Below are positions 8,277-16,828 of a DNA stretch of 64,000 nt, in pieces (the first letter of the stretch is position 1; each line of letters starts with the position of its first letter). The DNA is from Longimicrobiales bacterium (lineage in GTDB: Bacteria; Gemmatimonadota; Gemmatimonadetes; Longimicrobiales; Gaopeijiaceae): assembly GCA_951828585.1 (NCBI GenBank), contig OX639991.1, forward strand, positions 4,074,001-4,138,000, read 5' to 3'. Under the pieces are notes generated by a model. That model worked only from the letters and a program-made list of their open reading frames with translations, was not told the origin of the DNA and did no database searches. The position numbers and the translations under genes were made by a program.

Positions 8277-10340
8277 CTAACGGTCTGTTCCGGCGGCCTC
8301 GACGAGGCGTACGATCGCGTCTGCCTGGGCCGCCGGATCGAGGGCGGTGGTGTCGAGCAACACCGCGTCACCGGCTTGCAGGAGCGGCGCAATGGACCTC
8401 GACGCATCCCGCCGGTCGCGCCGGGTGAGGCGCGCTGCCTCGGCCTTGATCTCCGCGGCGTCCGGACGGATGCCCCGCTGCAGCAGGCGTCTGCGGGCGC
8501 GCTCCGTGGGATGGGCGTCCAGGAATACCTTCACCTCCGCCCGGGGAAAGACGACCGTGCCCATGTCGCGGCCCTCGGCGACGAGTCCGGGGCCCCGGGC
8601 GGCGCTGCGCTGGAGGTCAAGGAGATGGGCCCGCACCTCCGGGACGGCGGCGACCTGCGACACCAACGCCGTGACGCGATCAGAGCGCAAGGCTTCCTCC
8701 GCAACCTGTCGGCCTCCGGCCCACACTTCCATGCCCTGTTCCCGCCATTTCACGTCGATCGCCAAACCCGAGAGCTCGCCGCGGGTTACGTGCTCCAGCG
8801 CCGAACCGCTCCGTCCGGACTCGATCAATGCCAGCGTGACGGCCCGATAGATCGCGCCCGAGTCGAGGTGGCGGAAACCCAGACGGGCGGCCGCGGCGGC
8901 GGCAGTAGTTGACTTGCCCGAACCGGCGGACCCGTCGATCGCAACGACCAGGCAGCGATCCCCGATCGCATCGCAAGAATTCGCCGTCCCACCCGCCGGC
9001 GACCTGGCGGCACGACTGCGACCGACACCCCTGCTGTCCCACTTCCGCACCCTCTGCAGCGAGCGCCAGAAGCCCGGAAAGCTCACGTCCGCAACCGTTG
9101 GATCGTCCACCCGGATCTCGCAGCCCGGCGTTGCGCCCAACACGCCGAAGGCCATCGCGATGCGGTGATCTTGGAAAGACTCCACCAGTCCCGACAGGGG
9201 GCGATCGGTTCCCTCGATCTCCAGCCCGTCGGGCAGCTCCCCGGCGGCCACGCCAATCCGCCGCAGATTCGCGGCGAGCGCCGCCAGCCGGTCCGACTCC
9301 TTGACCCTGAGTTCCGCGGCCCCCGTGATGCGGGTGACGCCCTCGGCCCGGGCCGCCAGCACGGCCAGGATCGGCACCTCGTCGATCATGCCCGGGATTT
9401 CGTCTCCGCCCACCTGGACCGCCTGAAGCCGAGCCGCTTGCGCGTCCACCCGGAGGTCGCCCACTCGCTCTCCGCCCGCGGTCCCGCGCGGCACCACCTC
9501 GATTCGGCCTCCCATCCGCGCCAGCACGGACAGGAGCCCGGCGCGGGTCGGGTTCAGACCGGTCCCCCGCACCATGCACGGCGCGGGGCAACCGGCCAGC
9601 ATTGACCACGCTACGAAAAACGCCGCCGAGGAAAAGTCGCCCGGCACCTCCATGTCCAGCGGCCTCAGGCGGGGCGCCGGCGAAGGAATCCGAACGCGCC
9701 AACCCCTGGCGACATCTTCCTCCGCCACCCCGACGCCCATCGCTTCCAGCATCCTTTCGCCGTGGTCGCGCGACCGCCTCGGCTCGAGCACCTCGACCGC
9801 CACCCCCGCCCCCACCCCCGCCAGCAGCACCGCGCTCTTCACCTGTGCGCTCGCCACCGCGCTCTCGTGGCCGAGCGGAGCCAGGGTTCCGCCCGTCACG
9901 CGCATGGGGAGGTGGCCGTCCAGTTCCAGGTAGTCGACTGTCGCGCCCATCCGCATCAGCGGGTCGGCAATCCTTCGCATGGGGCGCCCGCGCAGGGACG
10001 CATCTCCCGTGAGCACCGCCGAGAGCGGCTGCGCGGCCAGGGCGCCGGCGAGGAGACGGGCGCCGGTTCCGCTGTTGCACAGATCGAGCGCCCCCTTCGG
10101 CTGCCGCCAGTTGCGCAGTCCGCGTCCCCGAATCCGCACTTCGCCGTCCCCCGATCCGCCGAGGCCCACGATTTCGACCCCGAGCGCACCCAGGGCCCGG
10201 CCCGTCGCCAGTGGATCGGCGCCCCGCAGCACACCCCGGATCCGGCTCTCGCCGTCGGCCAGGCCACCCAGGATCAGCGCCCGCTGGGTGATCGACTTGT
10301 CCCCGGGGACGCGGATCGTCAGGCCTTCGCCGCCGTCCAC
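8277..10340 (-). CDS. aroA-cmk: Fused EPSP synthase-cytidylate kinase
   Basis: Bifunctional protein. The N-terminal ~430 residues are 3-phosphoshikimate 1-carboxyvinyltransferase (sixth step of the shikimate pathway): GLTIRVPGDKSITQRALIL, LCNSGTGARLLAG, GDASLRGRPMRRIADPL, SAQVKSAVLLAG, DEVPILAVLAA, and LRVKESDRLAALAANLR. After a ~30-residue basic linker, the C-terminal ~220 residues are cytidylate kinase (CMP/dCMP to CDP/dCDP), with P-loop AIDGSAGSGKSTTA near residue 467, LDSGAIYRAVTL, GRDMGTVVFPRAEVKVFLDA and RRDRRDASRSIAPL. The start is taken as the GTG at 10338-10340, just before the conserved AroA N-terminus; the longer open frame runs backwards through tyrA and is not typical. It overlaps the tyrA stop by 22 nt, suggesting coupling. 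Confidence 0.92.
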   Translation of the reverse strand: MDGGEGLTIRVPGDKSITQRALILGGLADGESRIRGVLRGADPLATGRALGALGVEIVGLGGSGDGEVRIRGRGLRNWRQPKGALDLCNSGTGARLLAGALAAQPLSAVLTGDASLRGRPMRRIADPLMRMGATVDYLELDGHLPMRVTGGTLAPLGHESAVASAQVKSAVLLAGVGAGVAVEVLEPRRSRDHGERMLEAMGVGVAEEDVARGWRVRIPSPAPRLRPLDMEVPGDFSSAAFFVAWSMLAGCPAPCMVRGTGLNPTRAGLLSVLARMGGRIEVVPRGTAGGERVGDLRVDAQAARLQAVQVGGDEIPGMIDEVPILAVLAARAEGVTRITGAAELRVKESDRLAALAANLRRIGVAAGELPDGLEIEGTDRPLSGLVESFQDHRIAMAFGVLGATPGCEIRVDDPTVADVSFPGFWRSLQRVRKWDSRGVGRSRAARSPAGGTANSCDAIGDRCLVVAIDGSAGSGKSTTAAAAAARLGFRHLDSGAIYRAVTLALIESGRSGSALEHVTRGELSGLAIDVKWREQGMEVWAGGRQVAEEALRSDRVTALVSQVAAVPEVRAHLLDLQRSAARGPGLVAEGRDMGTVVFPRAEVKVFLDAHPTERARRRLLQRGIRPDAAEIKAEAARLTRRDRRDASRSIAPLLQAGDAVLLDTTALDPAAQADAIVRLVEAAGTDR

Positions 10341-11209
10341 CGGTTCCCACGTGTCATGATGCCCTCGATGGATGTAATGTCTCCGGCTTCCAGCGCCCGC
10401 CGGATCGTCGCGATACGAGCTTCCGCGGACCGCAATGCCCGTGCGTCCTCGGTGGCGGCGGCCTTCAGCAGCGGCGACCAGACCTCCGGACTGGAGCCGG
10501 CCAGACGCGTCATGTCCGTGCCGCCCGGGCCAAGCATGTCGCGTCCGAGGCCCGCCTCGTCCAGCGCCGCGGCCAGCGCATTCGCCAACAGCTGCGGCAG
10601 GTGGCTCGCCCACGCCATCAGGCGATCATGGCGGTCCGCGGCGATCGTCCTGGGCCTGGCGCCGAGCAGCTTCCAGAAGGCCGAGGCCCGGTCGGCCGCC
10701 GACTCGGCACCCGCCTCCCCGGTTCCATCCGCGCCGCCCCCCCCATCCCCCGGGCAAAGCCACACATCCACACCCTCGAACAGATCCGCCCGGGCCGCCC
10801 CGTACCCCGACCTCTCCGATCCGCACATGGGATGCGCCCCCACGAAGACCTCGCCCCGCCCCACCGCCGCCAGCACGGGAACCTTCAGGCTCGCCACGTC
10901 GGTGGCAAGCGCGGCCTCGCTCCAAACGGCCGCCGTTTCGCGCACCAGGGCGACCGTCTGGTCGAGGGGAGCCGCGAAGACCACCACACCCCCCTCCAGG
11001 CTGCACTCTCCCAGGTCCCCCACGAGACGGACACCATCGCGCGCCGCGGCCCGCGCACTCTCCGCTCCCGGCTCCACCCCAAAGACCGGCACGCCGGGCG
11101 CCCGGCGCGCCACCGCCTTCGCCACCGACCCGCCCATGACGCCAAGGCCCACGACGACCACCGAGCGGATCCACTCGCCCGGGTTGCCGGTCCCGCCGCT
11201 CTCACTCAC
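10319..11209 (-). CDS. tyrA: Prephenate/arogenate dehydrogenase
   Basis: NAD(P)-dependent oxidative decarboxylation of prephenate (or arogenate) in tyrosine synthesis. The 296 residues start with a Rossmann motif, VVVVGLGVMGGSVAKAVARR. They include LATDVASLKVPVL, the conserved GAHPMCGSERSGYGAARADLF block, and HDRLMAWASHLPQLLANALA, which matches the His-containing substrate region. There is no fused chorismate mutase or ACT domain, so feedback control by that route is not expected. The GTG at 11207-11209 is chosen; it overlaps the rnz stop by 8 nt (GTGAGTGA region), implying translational coupling. The 3' end overlaps aroA. Prephenate versus arogenate specificity is not decided here. Confidence 0.9.
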   Translation of the reverse strand: MSESGGTGNPGEWIRSVVVVGLGVMGGSVAKAVARRAPGVPVFGVEPGAESARAAARDGVRLVGDLGECSLEGGVVVFAAPLDQTVALVRETAAVWSEAALATDVASLKVPVLAAVGRGEVFVGAHPMCGSERSGYGAARADLFEGVDVWLCPGDGGGGADGTGEAGAESAADRASAFWKLLGARPRTIAADRHDRLMAWASHLPQLLANALAAALDEAGLGRDMLGPGGTDMTRLAGSSPEVWSPLLKAAATEDARALRSAEARIATIRRALEAGDITSIEGIMTRGNRWTAAKA

Positions 11210-12113
11210 GGTAGCCGATCTCCACCTCGAGTCCGTCCCGGGCGACCCGCGCCAGGGGGAAAACCGCGCGCGCCTCCTTCTCGAGCCGGGCGGGGGCTTC
11301 GGCGTAGCGCGCGGACACATGGGTCAGGACCAGATCCCGCACCTTCGCCCGCGCCGCCAGCGACGCCGCTTCGGCGGCGGTGGAATGGCGCGTCTCGCGG
11401 GCCCGCTTCGCCTCCTCGTTGCCGAAGGTGGCCTCGTGTATGAGGAGATCGGCGCGCATCGACATCTCGGTGGCCTCGCCGGTGGGCCGGGTATCGCCGC
11501 TGTAGACGACCTTGCGTCCCGGCCGGGGCGGCCCCACCACGTCTTCCGGCGAAATGGTCCTGCCGCCGACTTCGATCGCCTCGCCCCGGTGCAGCCGGCC
11601 GAAGAGGGGACCCTCGGGGATGCCCAGCTTCCTCGCCGTCTCCACGTCGAAGCGACCCGGCCGGACCTCCTCCACCAGCGCGTAGCCGAGCGCGGAGACG
11701 CCGTGGTCGGCACGGAAGGCGTGCACCGCCCAGTCGCCGAAGTCCACTCTTTCGCCCGGTGTGAGCCCCGTCACCTCGACCGGAAAGGCGAGCCGCTCTA
11801 CCCCCAGTCGCACCGCCGCACCCAGGACCCCCTCCGTCCCGGCGGGTCCGTAGATGTTCATTCCCTCTTCCCTGCCCTGCAAGCTCATGGTTCTGAGCAG
11901 GCCCGGCAGGCCCAGGAAATGGTCCGCGTGTGTGTGCGTGATGAAGATGTGAGCGAATGAGAACCCGGTCCCGAAACGCATGATTTGTCGCTGGGTCCCC
12001 TCGCCGCAGTCCCACAGGAACGACTGGCCCTCCCGCTGCACCGCGATCGCGGACACACTCCGGCTCACGGTCGGACGGGCGGCGGCGGTGCCCAGGAATC
12101 GGACTCTGATCAT
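11202..12113 (-). CDS. rnz: Ribonuclease Z (tRNA 3' endonuclease)
   Basis: Zinc-dependent metallo-beta-lactamase-fold endonuclease that trims 3' trailers of tRNA precursors, needed where CCA is not encoded; the one tRNA gene in this window indeed lacks an encoded CCA. The 303 residues match the family length. Seen: N-terminal RVRFLGTAAARPT, WDCGEGTQRQIMR, the metal site THTHADHFLGLPGLL near residue 60, FRADHGVSALGY, VVYSGDTRPT, LIHEATFGNE and LVLTHVSARY, which together supply the histidine and aspartate ligands. It is the first gene of a minus-strand run rnz-tyrA-aroA/cmk-rpsA. Upstream is a 230-bp gap divergent from the PLP enzyme gene, containing a 7-bp-stem hairpin at 12188-12204. Confidence 0.95.
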   Translation of the reverse strand: MIRVRFLGTAAARPTVSRSVSAIAVQREGQSFLWDCGEGTQRQIMRFGTGFSFAHIFITHTHADHFLGLPGLLRTMSLQGREEGMNIYGPAGTEGVLGAAVRLGVERLAFPVEVTGLTPGERVDFGDWAVHAFRADHGVSALGYALVEEVRPGRFDVETARKLGIPEGPLFGRLHRGEAIEVGGRTISPEDVVGPPRPGRKVVYSGDTRPTGEATEMSMRADLLIHEATFGNEEAKRARETRHSTAAEAASLAARAKVRDLVLTHVSARYAEAPARLEKEARAVFPLARVARDGLEVEIGYRE

Positions 12114-12344
12114 TGAGGGGGGGCGGTAGGGGAGACGGGAAACGCGCGTGAGTGCCCGTGGCGGGGATCCCGGTCGCGTACGAACGGCGAGGCGACACGC
12201 CTCGGGCCCCTAAACTGTAGCACGGAGAGTCTTCGGGGGAGTCCCCACCACCCCGCTTGCCCATCCCGGCGGGCGCCCGCTACGATGAGACGCAGGAATC
12301 CTGTCATGGGCGGCGCGCCGCACCGCCCCATACCGGAGCACACG

Positions 12345-13679
12345 ATGCGCACCCACAAGTCCCGACCCACCGGAAGCCCGCGAACCCCCAACCGCCGCGA
12401 CTTTCTCGGCTCGGCCGCGGCCGTCCTCGGCGTGTCGCAACTCCCAGCATTCAACTCCCGCGCCGTGGACATTTCGCGCGAGCTCGCGAGCCATCCGGGA
12501 TCGCCCGTGGACACCGCCGCGGACGAGAACTTCTGGGCAGAGGTGGCACGCGCATTCACGGTCGACCGCACGCTGGTCAACCTCAACAACGGCGGCGTCA
12601 GCCCCTCGCCTTCGTTCGTGCAGGACGCCATGAAGCGCCACCTGGACTACTCCAACGAGGCTCCGACCTACACGATGTGGAAGATCCTGGAGCCCCAGCG
12701 CGAGGGCGTCCGCGCCCGCATGGCCCGCGAATGGGGAGTGGACACCGAGGAGGTGGCCTTCACGCGCAACGCCTCCGAAGGGCTGCAGACCTGCCAGTTC
12801 GGCTACGACCTCCAGAAGGGCGACGAAGTCCTCACGACCACGCAGGACTACGGCCGCATGCTCACCACCTTCCGGCAGCGGGAGCGCCGCGAGGGGATCG
12901 TCATGACGCAGATCAAGGTCCCCGTCCCCGCCGAGGACCCCGCCGAGGTGGTGCGCCGCTTCGAGGAGGCGATCACGCCCCGCACCCGCCTCATCCTCAT
13001 GTGCCACATGATCAACCTGACGGGCCAGATCCTGCCGGTGCGCGAAGTCGTGCAGATGGCGCGCGGGCACGGAATCCCCGTCATCGTGGACGGCGCGCAC
13101 GCGATGGCCCACTTCCCCTTCAAGCTGAGCGACCTGGACTGCGACAACTACTCCACCAGCCTCCACAAGTGGCTCTTCGCCCCCCACGGGACGGGACTCC
13201 TCTACGTGCGCCGCGAGAAGATCCCCGGGATCTGGCCGCTCATGGCCGCGCCCGACCGCATGGACGGCGACATCCGCAAGTACGAGGAAATCGGCACGCA
13301 CCCCGCGGCCAACTACCTGGCCATCGGCGAGGCGCTGACCTTCCACCAGGGAATCGGCGCCGAGCGCAAGGCCGAGCGCCTGATCTACCTGCGCGACTAC
13401 TGGGCCAACCGTCTCCTGGAGAACGACCGTGTCAGCCTCAACACGAGCCAGCAGCCCGGTTTCGCCTGCGGGATCGCGAATGTGCACGTCGAGGGACTCG
13501 ACACGGCGGCGCTCAGCAACTGGCTGTGGAACGAGCACCGGATCATCAACGTGCCGATCGGTCACGAGGAGTGTAACGGGCTGCGGATCTCGCCGAGCGT
13601 TTACTCGACGCTGGAGGAGATTGACCGCTTCAGCGAGGCCATGGAGTGGGCGATGGCGCACGGGCTGCCGGAGGCGTAG
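12345..13679 (+). CDS. Tat-exported class V PLP-dependent aminotransferase-like enzyme
   Basis: Fold-type I PLP enzyme of the class V aminotransferase/cysteine desulfurase/isopenicillin N epimerase group. The N-terminus carries a twin-arginine signal (PNRRDFLGSAAAVLG), so the folded holoenzyme is probably exported to the periplasm. Seen: TRNASEGLQTCQFGY (phosphate-binding loop region), VIVDGAHAMAHFPFKL (Asp contacting the PLP pyridine), and STSLHKWLFAPHGTGLLY, whose lysine would form the Schiff base. The ATG at 12345 is preferred because GGAG lies 7 nt upstream and it starts just before the Tat motif. The product is 444 residues. The substrate is unknown; an epimerase or lyase reaction is as plausible as transamination. 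The next gene starts 6 nt after the stop. Confidence 0.82.
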   Translation: MRTHKSRPTGSPRTPNRRDFLGSAAAVLGVSQLPAFNSRAVDISRELASHPGSPVDTAADENFWAEVARAFTVDRTLVNLNNGGVSPSPSFVQDAMKRHLDYSNEAPTYTMWKILEPQREGVRARMAREWGVDTEEVAFTRNASEGLQTCQFGYDLQKGDEVLTTTQDYGRMLTTFRQRERREGIVMTQIKVPVPAEDPAEVVRRFEEAITPRTRLILMCHMINLTGQILPVREVVQMARGHGIPVIVDGAHAMAHFPFKLSDLDCDNYSTSLHKWLFAPHGTGLLYVRREKIPGIWPLMAAPDRMDGDIRKYEEIGTHPAANYLAIGEALTFHQGIGAERKAERLIYLRDYWANRLLENDRVSLNTSQQPGFACGIANVHVEGLDTAALSNWLWNEHRIINVPIGHEECNGLRISPSVYSTLEEIDRFSEAMEWAMAHGLPEA

Positions 13680-13685
13680 CGGCCG

Positions 13686-15176
13686 GTGGGCGAAACCGGT
13701 TCCGAGGACAACACGAGGCCCACGCTACAGGGGCTCCGGAGGGGTGCCGTGCGGTTTGGGGGCCCGATGTGCGTGTTGGTCGCGCTGGCTGCGACCGCGT
13801 CGGGCCCGCTCCATACCGAACTGAAGGAGTCGGACCCGGCGGCGGACACCGTGCTGGAGGTGTCGCCCACCGCGGTCACGCTGACGTACACGACCGCGGT
13901 GCAATTGGCGCTCAGCAGCGTGACCGTGCGACGCGCGGGCGTGGACGGGGCGGCGTTGGCGGCAGGCAAGCTGGCTCACCCTGGCGAGGATCGGCGCGAC
14001 GTGCTGGTGTTGCCGCTGAGCGAGCAGTTCGGCGGGGGGACGTACACGGTGGCGTGGACCACTGCCGGGCCGGACGGCCACAAGCTCTCCGGGGATTTCG
14101 GATTCCGGGTGGAGCCTCCCGCTTCGGCCGTGGCGGGTGATCCTCCTGGCACCGATGCGGCGGAGACGGACCCGGCGACCCCACCGGTGGCCGTGACGAC
14201 CCCGTCCACGGGTGCCGCTCAGAGCGGTGACGGTTCGCAGAGCGGGGTCGGCGGCGGCGTGAGCAACATCGGGACGGGGATGGGCTTCTTCTTCTACCTG
14301 GGGATCGTCGGGGTACTGGGGGGCGTCGCTTTTCGGTCGCTGGTGCTCGGCCAGTGCGCCCGCGGCGGCGCATCGCGGGAGTGGATCCACTCGGCCACCA
14401 ACGCGGCATGGGCGTTCTTGCTCATGCCGGGCGGATTCCTGATTGCCACGGTCTTCCTCCGCCTTTGGCACCGGACGAACACGTTTTTCCCGGACGATGT
14501 GGCCGGAAACGTGCTCACGGTCGTTCGCGGCACACCTTGGGCCGCGGGATGGTGGCTGCATCTGGTGGGCGCGGTTCTGGTCACCGGGGGACTTCTGTTC
14601 ATCAGCAAGGAACGGGTCCGCCCCATCAGGTGGAAGATCATCACCGTGGGCGCCCTCCTGCTCCCCGTCGTGCCGGTGCTTTCCGGGCATGGGTGGTCGG
14701 ACGGCCCGCGCGCGGTCTCCGCCGTCGCGACCTACCTGCACGTGGCGGCGGCCGGGGGGTGGATGGGAGCGCTGGCATGCCTTCTCTGGGTTAACGCCCG
14801 GCTCCTCGACGAGCCCGGCAACGGGGCCGATGCTTCACCCGATACGCCGGGCCTCGCCGAAATGGTGAGCGCGTTCTCGCGCGTAGCCCAGGTCGCGGTG
14901 GCCGTGCTGCTGGTGACGGGCGCCTTGAAGATCTGGATGCACATCGATGCCGCGCCGCAGCTGTGGACGACACCGTGGGGAAGGTCGCTCCTGGTCAAGG
15001 TCGGTGTCGTGGCCGGGGTACTGGCGCTCGGGTTCTACAACTGGCGCTTCGTGCGCCCGGAGCTGGCGAACGGTACCCGGTCGGGGGGGTTGGGTCGACC
15101 CGCGCTGGTCGAGCTGGTGCTGGGCGCGACGGCCGTGGCTGTCACTTCGTACCTGGTCGCCCAGCCTCTGAGTTGA
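13686..15176 (+). CDS. CopC-CopD fusion: periplasmic copper-binding domain plus membrane copper transport domain
   Basis: Probable copper import or resistance protein. A signal/anchor segment (MCVLVALAATASG) precedes a CopC-like beta-sandwich that starts HTELKESDPAADTVLEVSP, where the first His is the usual Cu(II) ligand, and ends with GPDGHKLSGDFGFRV. A Thr/Pro/Ser-rich linker leads to a CopD-type domain with about eight hydrophobic helices, including FFFYLGIVGVLGGVAF, YLHVAAAGGWMGALACLLWV and LLVKVGVVAGVLALGF. The His-containing YLHVAAAGGWMG helix is characteristic of CopD. The GTG at 13686 lies 6 nt downstream of the preceding stop; an internal ATG at 13767, directly before the signal core, is an alternative start. 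Fusions of this kind (YcnJ-like) are known. Confidence 0.87.
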   Translation: MGETGSEDNTRPTLQGLRRGAVRFGGPMCVLVALAATASGPLHTELKESDPAADTVLEVSPTAVTLTYTTAVQLALSSVTVRRAGVDGAALAAGKLAHPGEDRRDVLVLPLSEQFGGGTYTVAWTTAGPDGHKLSGDFGFRVEPPASAVAGDPPGTDAAETDPATPPVAVTTPSTGAAQSGDGSQSGVGGGVSNIGTGMGFFFYLGIVGVLGGVAFRSLVLGQCARGGASREWIHSATNAAWAFLLMPGGFLIATVFLRLWHRTNTFFPDDVAGNVLTVVRGTPWAAGWWLHLVGAVLVTGGLLFISKERVRPIRWKIITVGALLLPVVPVLSGHGWSDGPRAVSAVATYLHVAAAGGWMGALACLLWVNARLLDEPGNGADASPDTPGLAEMVSAFSRVAQVAVAVLLVTGALKIWMHIDAAPQLWTTPWGRSLLVKVGVVAGVLALGFYNWRFVRPELANGTRSGGLGRPALVELVLGATAVAVTSYLVAQPLS

Positions 15177-15214
15177 GGCGTTCCGGAGGCCGGCCGGTCC
15201 CCCGCGCAGACCCT

Positions 15215-15261
15215 GTATGTAATGTCTACTTTACATAATGTAAACTGTAGTATACATTATG
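15215..15261. promoter_or_regulatory. A+T-rich double palindrome between convergent genes
   Basis: In a G+C-rich background, this stretch contains TTTACAT-A-ATGTAAA (15230-15244), a perfect 7-bp inverted repeat around one base, followed by a GTATAC palindrome and CAT-T-ATG. It lies between the copCD stop and the channel gene and overlaps the latter's stop codon. The core TTACATAATGTAA plus a following AGTATACAT recurs at 59328-59353. ACAT/ATGT half-sites resemble operators of PadR-type repressors, but a location between two gene ends is odd for an operator. Role unknown. Confidence 0.5.
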
Positions 15262-16534
15262 TGAGTTTATCCATCCCTCCCAGCGCTTTCCTGAAATCAC
15301 TCCCCCCCGGCGCCTGGAACGCCCTCAGCCCGAACTCCGGCAGAACCGCGATCAGGTGGTCGAAGATGTCCGCCTGGAACCCCTCGTAGTTGGCCCACGC
15401 CGTGTCGTTCGAGAAGCAGTAGATCTCGATCGGCACCCCTTCGGGACCGGAGGCGAGCTGGCGCGTCAGCAGCGTCATCTCCTTGTGGGTCTTCGGGTGC
15501 GCCTCCAGGTACTTCTGCACGTAGACGCGGAAGGTGCCCAGATTCGTAAGGCGCCGGATTTCCGGAATGACGCCCGGGTTGCCGGCAGCCTTCTCCTCGT
15601 TGTACCGGGTGATCGCGGCGACGCCTTCGCGCATGTAGTCCCGCAGCAACTCGCGGCGGGAGAGTTGCTCGATCTCGTCCTCGCTCAGGAAGCGCACCGA
15701 GTTCATGTCGAGGCGCAGCGAACGCTTGATGCGCCTCCCCCCCGACTCCGACATCCCCCGCCAGTTCTTGAAGGACTCCGTGATGAACTTGCTGGTTGGG
15801 ATCGTCGAGATCGTCTTGTCCCAGTTCTGGACCTTGACCGTGTGGAGCGCGATGTCGATCACCTCGCCGTCGCAGCCCGCTTGCGGCACGCTCACCCAGT
15901 CCCCCATCCGCACCATGTCGTTCGACGCGATCTGGATGCTCGCGACCAGCGACAGGATCGTGTCGCGGAAGACCAGCATGAGCACGGCGGTCAGCGCGCC
16001 GAGCCCCGAGAGGAAGACCACCGGCGACTTCCCGGCCAGCACCGCCACGATCACCACCGCGGCGGCCAGATAGGCCAACAGGGTCGCCACCTGCAGATAC
16101 CCCTTGATCGGCCGTGACTTGGCTTCGGCGTAGCCATCGTTGTAGATGTCGTTCACCGCGTCCAGGCACGCGCGGAAGGCGCGCACGACGGTGAAGGCGA
16201 TGTACGCGGCGGCCACCCGGCGCACGCCCGTCCAGAGCAGCAGCAGCATCTCCGCGGTTGGCGGATCGCCGGCGGGCGCGCTGACACCCAGCGCGGGCCC
16301 GATCCCCAGGTACAGGATCACCGCCGGCACCACCCGCGCCAGCCGCTTGAAGACTCCACGCTCGATCAGGCGGTCGTCCCAGGTGGCACGGGTGCGCGAC
16401 GTCACGCCGCTGATCACGCGGTGCAGGATGCGCGTGGCGACCCAGCCGGCGGCCCACGCCACCACCGCAAGGATGGCCACGGCGGCCGCCAGAGACGGCC
16501 AGTTTTCGGGAAGTTGCGGGATCATGGCTTGCAT
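15257..16534 (-). CDS. Mechanosensitive ion channel, MscS superfamily, YbdG-like
   Basis: Inner-membrane channel gated by membrane tension and protecting against osmotic downshock. The 425 residues contain an N-terminal helix (LAAAVAILAVVAWAAGWVAT), further helices around residues 65-85, 100-115, 145-170, and a pore helix region FLSGLGALTAVLMLVFRDTI typical of MscS TM3. The beta domain follows (NDMVRMGDWVSVPQAGCDGE). The C-terminal part has TIPTSKFITESFKNWRGMSE and FSNDTAWANYEGFQADIFDH, which matches the YbdG/MscM branch rather than small MscS. The first ATG (MQAMIPQLPENW) is used. It is convergent with copCD, and its stop TAA lies inside the A+T-rich palindrome. Confidence 0.92.
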   Translation of the reverse strand: MQAMIPQLPENWPSLAAAVAILAVVAWAAGWVATRILHRVISGVTSRTRATWDDRLIERGVFKRLARVVPAVILYLGIGPALGVSAPAGDPPTAEMLLLLWTGVRRVAAAYIAFTVVRAFRACLDAVNDIYNDGYAEAKSRPIKGYLQVATLLAYLAAAVVIVAVLAGKSPVVFLSGLGALTAVLMLVFRDTILSLVASIQIASNDMVRMGDWVSVPQAGCDGEVIDIALHTVKVQNWDKTISTIPTSKFITESFKNWRGMSESGGRRIKRSLRLDMNSVRFLSEDEIEQLSRRELLRDYMREGVAAITRYNEEKAAGNPGVIPEIRRLTNLGTFRVYVQKYLEAHPKTHKEMTLLTRQLASGPEGVPIEIYCFSNDTAWANYEGFQADIFDHLIAVLPEFGLRAFQAPGGSDFRKALGGMDKLT

Positions 16535-16828
16535 TACCTCGATTCGTCCAGTTCCTCGGCCAGCAGATCGAGCGCCAGCCGCGTGTGATTATCCGTGTCG
16601 GCGGGACGACGCGTGGCCGGGAGTCGCCATCACCCACCGGCGCAACCTTGCGGCCACGCACAAAGCCGGTTCACCTTCGCACCAAGGTGGCCTGACCGGA
16701 ATCGGCGGATGAGGCGGCGAACAGCGCCGGAGGCCGGGAAGTGGGAAACAACCTCCCCAGCCGGGAGAAAACGTCCCGCGGGCCGCTCGTATTCTAAAGC
16801 TTTGCGACCACAAGTCCACGGCCAACCC

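Noticed and set aside
10341-10613. N-terminal extension of the aroA-cmk frame into tyrA
   Set aside because: The extra ~90 residues are Arg/Gly-rich with no AroA similarity and are the out-of-frame reading of tyrA; the GTG at 10340 gives the normal AroA start.
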